This document shows positions 37,977 to 47,120 of a stretch of 64,000 nucleotides of DNA, piece after piece (the stretch's first letter is position 1; each line of letters starts with the position of its first letter). The stretch is taken from contig JACDOG010000009.1 in the NCBI GenBank assembly GCA_017656305.1, positions 30,523 to 94,522 on the forward strand, given 5' to 3'. A program made the translations under genes and the position numbers. The notes below the pieces were generated by a model. That model worked only from the letters and a program-made list of their open reading frames with translations, searched no databases and had not been told where the DNA came from. The DNA is from Thermoanaerobacteraceae bacterium. GTDB taxonomy: Bacteria > Bacillota > JADQBR01.

Positions 37977-39266
37977 TTGAGGGTACTGGTATTGACCTGG
38001 GAGTATCCGCCGGTTAGCGTCGGCGGGCTGGGAAATCATGTCTATCAGTTGACCAGGGCTATGGATAAAGAAGTTTCCGTACATATTGTCACTTTAGGCG
38101 GAGAAAATACTCCGCCCAGCGAGGAAAGAAACAATGTAACCGTTCACCGAGTCACGGAATACCCGGTCAGCACCCCGGATTTTTCTACCTGGGTCATGCA
38201 GCTAAACATGGCCCTGGCAGAAAAGGCGCTGGAACTGGTTAAGCAATACCGGTTTGACCTTGTTCATGCTCATGACTGGCTGGTGGCCTATGCGGGAAGA
38301 ATGCTGAAAACTGTCGGCAATTTGCCGCTTATAGCCACTATACATGCAACTGAGGCCGGGCGTAATCAGGGACTGCACACGCCCCAGCAGCACTTTATCA
38401 ATAGCGTTGAGTGGTGGTTGACCTATGAGGCCTGGCGCGTTATTGTCTGCAGCAACCACATGTATCAAGAAGTTATTAATCAATTTCAACTACCTGTGGA
38501 TAAAGTTCGTGTCATCCCCAACGGGGTTGACCCTGAAGAATTTCGGGTGGGTGATAAGCAAATACAAAAACCAGAGCACCCCATTATCTTTTTTGTGGGC
38601 CGCCTGGTGAGAGAAAAAGGAGCACAGGTCCTCATCAGCGCCATGCCGGAAATATTGAAAGAGGTACCGGGTGCCAGGCTGGTGATTGCCGGCAAGGGGC
38701 CCATGAAAGAGGAATTGATTTCTCTGGCCGGCAAGCTGGGGATAGCTGATAAAGTGGAATTTTCCGGTTACATAGATGACAGTACCCGTAACCGGATTTA
38801 CCACCAGGCTTCCGTGGCCGTTTTTCCCAGCCTGTATGAACCCTTTGGCATAGTTGCGCTGGAAGGTATGGCTACCAATACACCGGTGGTGGTCAGTGAC
38901 ACGGGCGGCCTGGGGGAGATTGTTACCCACGGTGTCAACGGGCTGAAAGCCTTGCCGGGAAACCCCCATTCCCTGGCTGCCAATATTGTTATGCTGCTGA
39001 AAAATAAGAAACTGGCTGCCAGTATCACAGAAAACGCCGCACGACTTATTACCAAAAAATATAACTGGCGTACTATTGCCGGGGATACCGTCAATGTCTA
39101 TGGTGAGGTTTTGGTGGAGCGGGAACAAGTACAGGCGGCGACGGTCTCCCGGGAAGTCAAGGAGAAAACCCCTATTTGCAAACCGGACGGTTATCAACTG
39201 CGCAATTCATTAGTGGGCGAACGCTTGGACTTACGAAGGGAGGGAGCACTGCTATGCAGGGAATAA
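37977..39266 (+). CDS. Glycosyltransferase, GT4/GT5 type (glycogen synthase-like)
   Basis: 429-residue GT-B fold enzyme. N-terminal LTWEYPPVSVGGLGNHVYQL with the glycine loop that binds the nucleotide sugar, DLVHAHDWLVAYAG, VIPNGVDPEEF, VGRLVREKGAQVLI and the E-x7-E motif in SLYEPFGIVALEGMA. TTG 37977 (MRVLVLTWEYPP) is preferred because GGGGGTG lies about 9 bases upstream; GTG 37965 sits within it. Neighbours suggest an alpha-glucan or related polymer. Donor and acceptor are not determined. Confidence 0.88.
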   Translation: MRVLVLTWEYPPVSVGGLGNHVYQLTRAMDKEVSVHIVTLGGENTPPSEERNNVTVHRVTEYPVSTPDFSTWVMQLNMALAEKALELVKQYRFDLVHAHDWLVAYAGRMLKTVGNLPLIATIHATEAGRNQGLHTPQQHFINSVEWWLTYEAWRVIVCSNHMYQEVINQFQLPVDKVRVIPNGVDPEEFRVGDKQIQKPEHPIIFFVGRLVREKGAQVLISAMPEILKEVPGARLVIAGKGPMKEELISLAGKLGIADKVEFSGYIDDSTRNRIYHQASVAVFPSLYEPFGIVALEGMATNTPVVVSDTGGLGEIVTHGVNGLKALPGNPHSLAANIVMLLKNKKLAASITENAARLITKKYNWRTIAGDTVNVYGEVLVEREQVQAATVSREVKEKTPICKPDGYQLRNSLVGERLDLRREGALLCRE

Positions 39267-41629
39267 TTATGGCCGGGGGTGCCGGTAGCAGGCTCAGGCC
39301 ACTGACGTGCGACCTGCCCAAGCCGCTGGTGCCGTTGGCTAACAGACCGGTAATGAGTTATGCCATGGATATCTTCCGGGACCTGGGTATTAAGGAGGTT
39401 GGAGTTACGCTGCAGTACCTGCCCGATAAAATTAAAGACTATTACGGCAGTGGTGAGGATTTTGGCCTGAATCTTTCCTATTTCGTGGAAGACTCACCTC
39501 TGGGTACGGCTGGCAGCGTCAAAAATGCCCGGAACTTTCTTCAAGACACGTTTTTGGTGCTCAGCGGCGATGCCTTGACCGATTTTGATTTGCGGTCGGC
39601 TATAGACTTTCATCGCCGCAACAAGGCGCTGGCAACGCTGGTCTTAACCCGGGTTTCAGTACCGCTGGAGTACGGAGTGGTGATAACGGACGGGCAGGGT
39701 AGAATCACCAGATTTTTGGAAAAACCCGGTTGGAGTGAAGTATTCAGCGACACGGTCAATACGGGGATTTACATTTTGGAGCCGGAAGTTCTGGATTACA
39801 TTCCTGCCGACAGCTTTTTTGACTTCAGCAAGAACCTGTTTCCGCTGCTGCTGGAAAAAGGTTTGGGTCTTTATGGTTACAGCCAGGAAGGTTATTGGTG
39901 TGATATCGGTGACTTAAACCAGTACCGCCAGGCACAGTACCACCTGCTTGCCGGTAATACCCGGTGGTCGGTCAGAGAGGGCCGGGAGGTTAAGCCGGGA
40001 ATTTGGCTGGGGAACAACACCGTGGTGGAAGTAGGAGCAAAGCTGGTCCCGCCGGTGTTAATCGGGTCCGATGCGTATATTGCTTCCCGGGCCGAGGTAG
40101 GGCCGTTTTCGGTTGTGGGCGAAGGCGTTTATATCGGTGGCGGGAGTTCTGTCAGATATGCTGTCATTTGGCCGGAAGTACATATCAAGGAAGGTGCGGA
40201 GATCAGGGGAGCTGTTATTGGCAAGAGGGGCCATGTCGGTGCCGGGGCCAGGTTGTTTGAGGGGACCGCGCTGGGAGACCGGGTTAAGATAAACAAGCGG
40301 AGTACTGTTAAACCCGGCGTGCTTATCTGGCCGGAAAAGGAAATAGGTGAAAGTCAGGTAGTGACAGAAAATATTGTCTGGGGCAGTGTCAAAGAGTCCC
40401 GGGACTTGTTGGAGCCGGAGCAGGCTATGGCCTTGGGGCGGGCTTATGCCAACCTGTGGCATAAGGAGGTTTCCGCATTATTTATCTCTGCCGGAGCCCG
40501 ACAGGAACACCTTGAAGTTTTAAAAAATGCTGCCGGCCTGGGTATCCAGGCAACCGGTCTGCAAGCGCTTATTTTAAACAGCATTCCCCTGCCGCTGGCC
40601 CGTTACCAGTATCAAAAAGATAAACTGCCGGGGATACACCTGGGAATTGGTGAAGATGGCCAGGTGGAAGCATTGTTTTTTGATGCCGCAGGAGCTTACC
40701 TGGACAATAGTCGCCGCCGCAAACTGAAACAGCTGCTGCAGCGGAGAGAGTTCAAGCAACTGCCTCCGGCTTCCTGGTCTCGGTCGCAAATGGTGGTAGT
40801 TGCCGTGGGTGAATACCTCTCGCGAGTAAGTCGAAACTGTACCGAAACTGTTAACGGCCAGGTGGTAGCCGTGACAGGCCTGCAGCTGCCCTATTGGCAG
40901 GACCTGTTTGCAGAACTGGGGCACAGGCTGGTATTCATGGAAACCCGTGACGGCGTGGTAAACGCGTTGCGCCAGGGTGAGGCTCACCTGGGAGCGGAAA
41001 TATCTGCCAACGGGGACCGATTGTTGCTTTTGGACCAGAGTGGCAACGTGCTCCGTGAACACCTGCTGTACGCTCTTTTGACTGAACTGCTGTTTCACTA
41101 CAACAACGGCGGACAGGTGGTAGTGCCCGTAACTGTAGCCGAAACAGCCAAGAAGATTGCGGCAAAATACGATGGTGAGGTCCGGGAGACAAAGCTGGAT
41201 CCGGTGGTTTATTGGTTTGAGATGGCCGGACAAGAGGTTATAGAGGCACAGCCCTGGTTGAAACAGTATGAAATTTGGGAGGATGGCTATGCCCAGCTGC
41301 TGCATGTTTGTGACTACCTGAGCCAGCAAAATATTGAGTTAATTGCGGCATTGCAGCAGCTGCCCCTGCGGCAGCAGGATGAAAAAAACATTTATTGCCC
41401 GTGGGAAGTAAAGGGGCAGGTCATCCGGCGGCTACTGGAAATGTATCCTGCGGGTATGGTGGACACCACCGACGGGGTGAAGGTTAATTACCCGGAAGGA
41501 TGGGCCCTGGCCCTGCCGCACCTTACCAGGCCGGAATACCGTATTATAGGTGAAGGGGAAACGCTCGAGATTGCCCGTTTGCTGCGTGGAAAACTGGAAC
41601 AGAACATAAAAAGTATTCTATATTCCTAA
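39254..41629 (+). CDS. Nucleotidyltransferase with left-handed beta-helix and degenerate phosphomannomutase domain
   Basis: 791-residue three-part protein. Residues 1-235: sugar-1-phosphate nucleotidyltransferase (IIMAGGAGSRLRPLTCDLPKP, LSGDALTDFD, NTGIYILEPE). Residues 240-385: hexapeptide left-handed beta-helix. From about 420: a phosphomannomutase-like region. The usual phosphoserine loop TASHNP is not seen, and the metal loop DGDADR is replaced by ANGDRLLLLDQSG, so mutase activity is doubtful. It overlaps the glycosyltransferase gene by 13 bases; ATG 39254 is preceded by GGGAGGGAG. Probably makes GDP-mannose or another NDP-sugar for the neighbour. Confidence 0.85.
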   Translation: MQGIIMAGGAGSRLRPLTCDLPKPLVPLANRPVMSYAMDIFRDLGIKEVGVTLQYLPDKIKDYYGSGEDFGLNLSYFVEDSPLGTAGSVKNARNFLQDTFLVLSGDALTDFDLRSAIDFHRRNKALATLVLTRVSVPLEYGVVITDGQGRITRFLEKPGWSEVFSDTVNTGIYILEPEVLDYIPADSFFDFSKNLFPLLLEKGLGLYGYSQEGYWCDIGDLNQYRQAQYHLLAGNTRWSVREGREVKPGIWLGNNTVVEVGAKLVPPVLIGSDAYIASRAEVGPFSVVGEGVYIGGGSSVRYAVIWPEVHIKEGAEIRGAVIGKRGHVGAGARLFEGTALGDRVKINKRSTVKPGVLIWPEKEIGESQVVTENIVWGSVKESRDLLEPEQAMALGRAYANLWHKEVSALFISAGARQEHLEVLKNAAGLGIQATGLQALILNSIPLPLARYQYQKDKLPGIHLGIGEDGQVEALFFDAAGAYLDNSRRRKLKQLLQRREFKQLPPASWSRSQMVVVAVGEYLSRVSRNCTETVNGQVVAVTGLQLPYWQDLFAELGHRLVFMETRDGVVNALRQGEAHLGAEISANGDRLLLLDQSGNVLREHLLYALLTELLFHYNNGGQVVVPVTVAETAKKIAAKYDGEVRETKLDPVVYWFEMAGQEVIEAQPWLKQYEIWEDGYAQLLHVCDYLSQQNIELIAALQQLPLRQQDEKNIYCPWEVKGQVIRRLLEMYPAGMVDTTDGVKVNYPEGWALALPHLTRPEYRIIGEGETLEIARLLRGKLEQNIKSILYS

Positions 41630-41677
41630 AAAGAAATGCAGGTTACTAAAAATTGCATACCGTCATGACAAATTAAG

Positions 41678-41834
41678 GACCGATGTTGACCCGGTGGAGA
41701 ATTTGGGCCACCCGGCACTCAGTTATACAGATTCGCATTTTGCTAAAAACATGTTATATAAATTTCATCAATTTACCTGTGGCTGAGTGCCGGGTTTGCG
41801 CAAGGCCTCATGACAACACGTGTTAACATCGGTC
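41678..41834. repeat. Nested long inverted repeat, possible structured RNA or small mobile element
   Basis: Outer arms GACCGATGTTGAC (41678-41690) and GTTAACATCGGTC (41822-41834) are complementary except one G-U; inner arms CCCGGCACTCAG (41711-41722) and CTGAGTGCCGGG (41783-41794) are perfectly complementary; a further ACAG/CTGT helix (41727-41730/41777-41780) lies inside. A 9-base direct repeat TCATGACAA occurs at 41663-41671 and 41808-41816. No open reading frame is present. Nothing matches a riboswitch class I know. Confidence 0.65.
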
Positions 41835-42119
41835 GGAATAAATTCAGTAGTCCGTTTAGCTCTGCCAGAAGCCGTTTTTTGTGGCCGCAGGAGCTAACCT
41901 TTAAATTACATTTTCATACCGTTTACTGGTGAAATTGCTCCTTTTACCGAAAGGTTCTATTTTCGGTTAAAAGAACGTGGTAGAATATTTTGTGGGAATA
42001 TTTTAAATAATAAAAATATTTTTACTACATTTACACCATAAAAGAAAGGAGGGTAGTGGTTTAGTTTTTATTTTGGACCATTTGCCTGAAATTATCAACA
42101 CTTTAAGGAGGATGGGTTA
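41835..42119. other. Upstream region of the YaaH-family gene
   Basis: No gene seen. ACCGAAA (41946-41952) and TTTCGGT (41961-41967) form a short dyad that could be an operator. AAAGGAGG at 42045-42055 lies too far from the ATG at 42120 to be its ribosome binding site; AAGGAGG at about 42105-42111 serves that role. Confidence 0.4.
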
Positions 42120-42731
42120 ATGTCTAACGGCAGTCAAAATCAAATTGCTGATCCCGGCCCGCTGGGGTTGGCCGCATTTGCCATTACCACCCTGGTATTA
42201 TGTACTTACAATGCCGGGCTGCTGCCGGCGGCAGGTAAGGGAGTTGTCTTTATGCTGGCCTTTTGGTACGGTGGTATCGTCCAGATTCTGGTTGGCATGT
42301 GGGAAATCAAGAAAAACAACGTTTTTGGGGCTGTAGCCTTTACCAGCTACGGCGCGTTTTGGCTGGCTTTTGGTTCCATGGAGGTGCTGGTGAAAGCCGG
42401 TGTTTACTCGTTCAGCGCTGTGGATGTGGGTATATTCCTGCTGGGATTCAGCATCTTTACCTTTTACATGTGGTTGGGCACTTTTAAGCTTAATAACGCG
42501 TTATTATTTACATTTACCGTTTTGGAACTAGCATTTATTTTCCTGACTCTCGGCGAATTCGGCTTGGGAACTACGGCGCTGGGCGGCTGGTTTGGCCTGG
42601 CTGCTGCTGCAGGTGCGTTTTACACTTCGGCTGCGGGAATTTTAAATACTGTTTACAACAAAAAGGTGCTTCCCATAGGCCCGCGAAACATGGAAAAGAA
42701 GCAATCGTGGGAAAGAAAGGCGGCAGCGTAG
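42120..42731 (+). CDS. Acetate/succinate uptake family membrane protein (GPR1/FUN34/YaaH, SatP-like)
   Basis: 203-residue protein with six membrane helices. The family signature near the start appears as DPGPLGLAAFAITTLVL (NPAPLGL-type motif), followed by FWYGGIVQILVGMWE and AVAFTSYGAFWLAFG. Such proteins form hexameric channels or transporters for acetate, succinate or related acids. AAGGAGG precedes ATG 42120. Acetate uptake would suit an anaerobe using a citrate-type pathway. Confidence 0.92.
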   Translation: MSNGSQNQIADPGPLGLAAFAITTLVLCTYNAGLLPAAGKGVVFMLAFWYGGIVQILVGMWEIKKNNVFGAVAFTSYGAFWLAFGSMEVLVKAGVYSFSAVDVGIFLLGFSIFTFYMWLGTFKLNNALLFTFTVLELAFIFLTLGEFGLGTTALGGWFGLAAAAGAFYTSAAGILNTVYNKKVLPIGPRNMEKKQSWERKAAA

Positions 42732-42762
42732 TTTTGTGCGCACATGAAATAGTAAATACCAG

Positions 42763-42797
42763 AGAGGAGACGGCTTTTGCCCGCCTCCTCTTTTTTT
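42763..42797. terminator. Bidirectional terminator between the YaaH-family gene and GH57 gene
   Basis: AGAGGAG-(A)-CGG pairs with CCG-(C)-CTCCTCT, followed on the plus strand by TTTTTTT. The GH57 stop codon on the minus strand lies at its edge. Confidence 0.8.
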
Positions 42798-44370
42798 ATC
42801 GATAAACCCGGTAGTCGATATTGGGGAACAGGTTGTTTTCCGAGGCAATTTCGTTGAGCCATTTTTTATTCATCCTGCCGGAGAGCACACTGTTGTGAAT
42901 CCTATTGAAATTTTCCAGGTGTTTATTGGTTCTTTCACGGGCATAATCCACCAGGGTACCTGTTTTCATGATAAATGCCCAGTCGCTGCTTTGTGCAAGC
43001 AGTAGCTCCCGCGCAGCCTGGTTTAGCGCCTTCTTTTTTATGCCCCGGGCCCTGGGAAATTTGTTCGCCAGGTACACCATTTTTCTGCCGGCATCGTGCA
43101 GGTGGCGGTAAATCCAGTCATTGCTCCCTTCCAGCCATACCGCGTGGTAGCCTTCATTGCCCCAGCTGGACTGGCAGGGTACCGCCGGTTGGTTATCAGG
43201 GTGCCGGTCCAGATAATCACCGGGGGTGATGAGTTCTATATCTTTCTGGTCGCATACTGTTTTTCGGATCAGGAAATCCAACCACTGGGGTCCTTCAAAC
43301 CACCAGTGTCCGAACAATTCGGCATCGTAAGGCGAAACGATGATGGGCGGCCGGTCCATATGCGTTTTCAGGGATTCCACCTGGCGCTGCCGGTTAAACA
43401 AGAAGTTTGCAGCATGGATGGCTGCCTTTTCCCGCGCCCATTCGGGCTGGTACGGCTCCTTGTGTTCCGTTTTCCCGGTGATGCGGTAGTATTTGATCCC
43501 TGTGTGTGTGGGTTGATCGTGAAAGAGAAAGTGCTTTATGTAGTTCCAGTCCAGGTCATAGCCGATATCACGGTAGTACTCACGGTAGTCATAATCGCCG
43601 GGATAGCCCTCGGTGGCACTCCATACCTGTTTGGAAGTTTCCATGTCCCGGGCAAAGGCAGCGGTACCTGCCGGGGTAATTACCGGGGCATAAGTACCGT
43701 AACGAGGACGCGGCCTGGCAAACAACAGGCCGTGACTATCTACGAAAAAGTATTTAATACCCGCGTCGGCAAGATAGCGGTCCACTCCCGGGTAAAAACC
43801 GCACTCCGGTAGCCAAAAGCCTTTGGGGTTTGCTCTAAAGGCTTTTCTGTGCGCCTGCACGGCATAGTGGATTTGTGCCTTGACTGCCTGCGGCTGTTCG
43901 GAGAGCAGGGGAAGGTACCCGTGGGTGGCACCGCAGGTTATCAGCTCCAAACGGCTTTGCTCCTGAAATTTTTTAAAGGCATTGAGCAGGTTCCTGTCAT
44001 ATGACTGGTAAATGTCGTATGCTTCCTCAAACCAGTCCCGATACATGCGTGCCAGCATGTTAAAGTGGGGTTGGCTTTTGGTACGCTGGATTTCGGCTTC
44101 TGCCAGGCTATGTAAATTATCCAGATAACGTGCAAACCGCTTGGCCAGCAGGTCGTCTTGGAACATGTGGGCCAGCGGGGGGCTGATGGATAGGGTAAGA
44201 CGGAAAAAAAGACCGTCACCGATCAGTTGGTTAAAGGTTTTGACCAACGGGATGTAGCATTCGGTAAGGGCCTCGAAGAACCAGCGTTCCTGCAAAAAAT
44301 GCTCTTCGTCCTGATGGCGTACGTAAGGTAGGTGTGCGTGTAGCACCAGAGCCAGGTAACCTTCCGGCAT
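42796..44370 (-). CDS. Glycoside hydrolase family 57 protein, probable 1,4-alpha-glucan branching enzyme
   Basis: 524-residue GH57 enzyme with DUF1957-like C-terminal part. N-terminal block ALVLHAHLPYVRHQ, nucleophile Glu in GFWLPECGFYPGVDRYL, acid/base Asp in VSPYDAELFGHWWFEG. These match the T. thermophilus and T. kodakarensis branching enzymes, which make alpha-1,6 branches in glycogen. It starts directly after the stop of the DUF4912 gene (zero gap), so both are one transcriptional unit. Opposed to the YaaH-family gene. Confidence 0.9.
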   Translation of the reverse strand: MPEGYLALVLHAHLPYVRHQDEEHFLQERWFFEALTECYIPLVKTFNQLIGDGLFFRLTLSISPPLAHMFQDDLLAKRFARYLDNLHSLAEAEIQRTKSQPHFNMLARMYRDWFEEAYDIYQSYDRNLLNAFKKFQEQSRLELITCGATHGYLPLLSEQPQAVKAQIHYAVQAHRKAFRANPKGFWLPECGFYPGVDRYLADAGIKYFFVDSHGLLFARPRPRYGTYAPVITPAGTAAFARDMETSKQVWSATEGYPGDYDYREYYRDIGYDLDWNYIKHFLFHDQPTHTGIKYYRITGKTEHKEPYQPEWAREKAAIHAANFLFNRQRQVESLKTHMDRPPIIVSPYDAELFGHWWFEGPQWLDFLIRKTVCDQKDIELITPGDYLDRHPDNQPAVPCQSSWGNEGYHAVWLEGSNDWIYRHLHDAGRKMVYLANKFPRARGIKKKALNQAARELLLAQSSDWAFIMKTGTLVDYARERTNKHLENFNRIHNSVLSGRMNKKWLNEIASENNLFPNIDYRVYR

Positions 44371-44913
44371 TTAATCATTCCTTTCTGCCATGTATTCGGA
44401 AGCAGTGCCTAACTGGTACCGGGTTGCACCGTGCCATGCCTGTGCGACAGGCTGCCACTGTGGGTCGATTTTTCCTGGTCCATCGTGGGGAGTATGCACT
44501 TTGCGCGAGCGAGCCAGCGGCACAAAGGCGCCATCGTCCAAGCACTTGCCTATTTCCAAAATATAGGCCCGGCCGGCTTTCAGGTTTTTGATGTACCAGT
44601 TATCTGCTTCAGGGGTAACTTGGATATCAAAATAAGGTATACGCTTGGTGTCCAGGTGCTCGCTTTCGTCCAGTTTATAAATGCGCAGCACCAGTTGCTC
44701 CTGTTTTTTCTTCAGCTCATCAACGGTCTTCTGCGGTAGATCCCAGTAGGCAAATAGACAGTACGGGTCCCTGACCATGACTGTCAGGTTTTCCCGGGTC
44801 GGTTCCTGCTGCAGGTTGGGTTTTTGCTGGGGTTGGGTACGGAAGTAGTAGGCAACGTAACCGAAAATCAAAATCAGCATGAGCACGCCTACTATGATCC
44901 AAAATAGCAGCAT
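44371..44913 (-). CDS. DUF4912 domain membrane-anchored protein
   Basis: 180 residues: an N-terminal membrane helix (MLLFWIIVGVLMLILIFGYV) followed by a linker and a DUF4912 domain with the typical LTVMVRDPYCLFAYWDLP, IYKLD and DNWYIKNLKAGRAYILEIG. Function of the domain is unknown; it is often found next to GH57 enzymes. ATG 44913 was chosen because AAAGGAG is 10 bases upstream, while GTG 44922 touches it. Cotranscribed with the GH57 gene. Confidence 0.85.
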   Translation of the reverse strand: MLLFWIIVGVLMLILIFGYVAYYFRTQPQQKPNLQQEPTRENLTVMVRDPYCLFAYWDLPQKTVDELKKKQEQLVLRIYKLDESEHLDTKRIPYFDIQVTPEADNWYIKNLKAGRAYILEIGKCLDDGAFVPLARSRKVHTPHDGPGKIDPQWQPVAQAWHGATRYQLGTASEYMAERND

Positions 44914-45081
44914 GTTGTGCACGCTCCTTTGGTGTGTTTAATAAAACCGGAAGTTTTTTGGAATAATGTCTAGTGTTATTATAACCACATCCAAGGGTTT
45001 TATTTCTGAACTTGAAGACGCAGCTCTTGAAATAATTGTCTATTTTATTTTCGGTGACAATAAGTAAAGGAGTGACAAACC

Positions 45082-47043
45082 TTGGTGCGAGAATTGGTAC
45101 TGGGTAACGGCAGCATGCTAGTCAATTTTGACCGGTTTCTGAACATGCGTGACCTGTATTACCCCTATATAGGCTGGGAAAACCACATTTTGGGCCGGCG
45201 CAACAGCATCGGCGTGTGGGTGGACGGTAAATTTTCCTGGACTGACGACGGTAACTGGCATATTCAGTTGAAATATCTTTCAGATACTCTGGTTACGGAC
45301 TGCCGTGCTGTCAACAAAAACCTGGGCGTAGACCTGTCACTGAATTCTGCGGTCCACTTTCGCAGCAACATTTTTCTGCAGCGGGTCACGGTAAAAAACC
45401 TGGCCAGAGACAAAAGGGAAATACGCCTCTTTTTTACCCACGACTTTTCCATTGACGGCAGCGAGGTGGGAGATACCGCTCTTTATGACCCGACCTTGCA
45501 GGCGGTTTACCATTACAAGCGCAACCGGTATTTTCTCATCAACGGCCGGGTAAACCACCAGGGCATTTACCAGTATGCTACCGGTACCAAGCGGTTTGGC
45601 GGTGCTGAAGGCACGTGGCGTGACGCTGAGGATGGAATTCTGGAGCAAAACCCCATTGCCCAGGGGTCAGTTGACAGCACCATCAGCTTTCGCATGTTTT
45701 TAGAACCGCATCAGGAGCAGGAACTTTATTACTGGATCGTGGTAGGGGACAACTTTCATGCAGTACGCGAGGGCAACTACTACGTCTTGAAAAACACGCC
45801 GCAGTTACTGCTGCGTAAGACGGAAAACTACTGGCGCACCTGGGTGAACAAGCATTCCCGCCAATTTGGCGATTTGCCGGAAACCGTAAAGAAGCTGTAC
45901 AAGCTCAGCCTGCTGGTAGTGCGTACCCAGACCGATGCTAACGGGGCAATTATTGCTGCCAATGACACCGATATCCTGCACTATGGCAGGGACCATTACA
46001 GCTACATGTGGCCCCGGGACGGGGCCCTGGTGGCATTGGGCATGGATGCTGCCGGCTATCCCGAATTGACAAGGAATTTTTTCAAGTTTTGCGAGCGGGT
46101 TTTAACTGAAGGTGGGTACCTGCTGCACAAGTACAATCCTGACGGTTCAGTGGGTTCCAGCTGGCATCCGTGGGTTAACGGCGGGCGCGTACAACTGCCC
46201 ATTCAGGAAGATGAAACAGCCCTGGTATTGTTTGCCCTGTGGCACCATTATCTGAAGGAACGGGATTTTGAATTTATTGAATCCCTTTACAAACCGTTAA
46301 TCCGAAAGGCGGCCAATTTCATGGTGGATTTCCGGGACTTAAAAACCGGATTACCCCTGCCCAGCTATGATTTATGGGAGGAGCGCCAGGGTATTTTTAC
46401 CTTTACCGCCTCGGCGGTCTACGGTGGACTGATGGCAGCAGCTTCAATTGCTGACCTCTACGGAGACCAGTACCTGGTGGACCGCTACCGGGGCGCCGCG
46501 GAAGAGGTTAAGCAGGGGATCTTAAAACATTTGTACAGCGAAGAATACGGCCGCTTTCTGCGTGGGGTTTACATGGACCCTGACGGTAACCTGATACCCG
46601 ATTCCACCCCGGAAAGCAGCATTTACGGCATTTTTGCCTTTGGCGTCCTCCCGGCTGATGATGCCAGGGTGGTTTCCAGTATGAAAGCCATCAGAGAAGC
46701 CCTGTGGGTAAAAACGGATGTCGGGGGAATAGCCCGCTACCGTGATGATTATTATTTCCGCAATTCAGACGACATTGACAGGGTGCCGGGCAATCCTTGG
46801 TTTATCTGTACTTTATGGCTGGCCGAGTGGTACATACAGTGTGCCAAAAAGAAAGAGGATTTGGAGCCGGCAAAGAAATTAATTCTGTGGGCAGCCAATT
46901 ATGCCATGGAAGCGGGAATGCTTCCAGAACAGCTGCACCCCTTCACGGGAGAACCGCAGTCGGTAGCCCCTCTGACCTGGTCGCACTCCACTTTTGTACT
47001 CACCGTTGAACGGTACGTGGCTAAATTAAACGAACTGCAGTAA
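45082..47043 (+). CDS. Glycoside hydrolase family 15 protein (glucoamylase-like)
   Basis: 653-residue cytoplasmic (no signal peptide) glucoamylase-type enzyme. The first 270 residues form the beta-sandwich domain; the (alpha/alpha)6 catalytic domain follows (SYMWPRDGALVALGMDAAGY). The general acid Glu lies in PSYDLWEERQGIFTF and the base Glu is probably in GMLPEQLHPFTGEPQS, followed by PLTWSHSTFV. TTG 45082 is about 9 bases after AAAGGAG; GTG 45085 is an alternative. It would release glucose from alpha-glucans or trehalose-like substrates, near the glycogen-type genes. Confidence 0.92.
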   Translation: MVRELVLGNGSMLVNFDRFLNMRDLYYPYIGWENHILGRRNSIGVWVDGKFSWTDDGNWHIQLKYLSDTLVTDCRAVNKNLGVDLSLNSAVHFRSNIFLQRVTVKNLARDKREIRLFFTHDFSIDGSEVGDTALYDPTLQAVYHYKRNRYFLINGRVNHQGIYQYATGTKRFGGAEGTWRDAEDGILEQNPIAQGSVDSTISFRMFLEPHQEQELYYWIVVGDNFHAVREGNYYVLKNTPQLLLRKTENYWRTWVNKHSRQFGDLPETVKKLYKLSLLVVRTQTDANGAIIAANDTDILHYGRDHYSYMWPRDGALVALGMDAAGYPELTRNFFKFCERVLTEGGYLLHKYNPDGSVGSSWHPWVNGGRVQLPIQEDETALVLFALWHHYLKERDFEFIESLYKPLIRKAANFMVDFRDLKTGLPLPSYDLWEERQGIFTFTASAVYGGLMAAASIADLYGDQYLVDRYRGAAEEVKQGILKHLYSEEYGRFLRGVYMDPDGNLIPDSTPESSIYGIFAFGVLPADDARVVSSMKAIREALWVKTDVGGIARYRDDYYFRNSDDIDRVPGNPWFICTLWLAEWYIQCAKKKEDLEPAKKLILWAANYAMEAGMLPEQLHPFTGEPQSVAPLTWSHSTFVLTVERYVAKLNELQ

Positions 47044-47120
47044 GGCCGGTAAGTTTTGAGTAGTATCTTTTGTGCCGGTGCTTAATAGGATATACTGTAC
47101 GGAGAGGGGAGGAGGAAGGA

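Noticed and set aside
41663..41834. A complete insertion sequence or MITE with target duplication at 41.7 kb
   Set aside because: The 9-base direct repeats do not flank the inverted repeat arms (the right copy lies inside), so target duplication is not supported.
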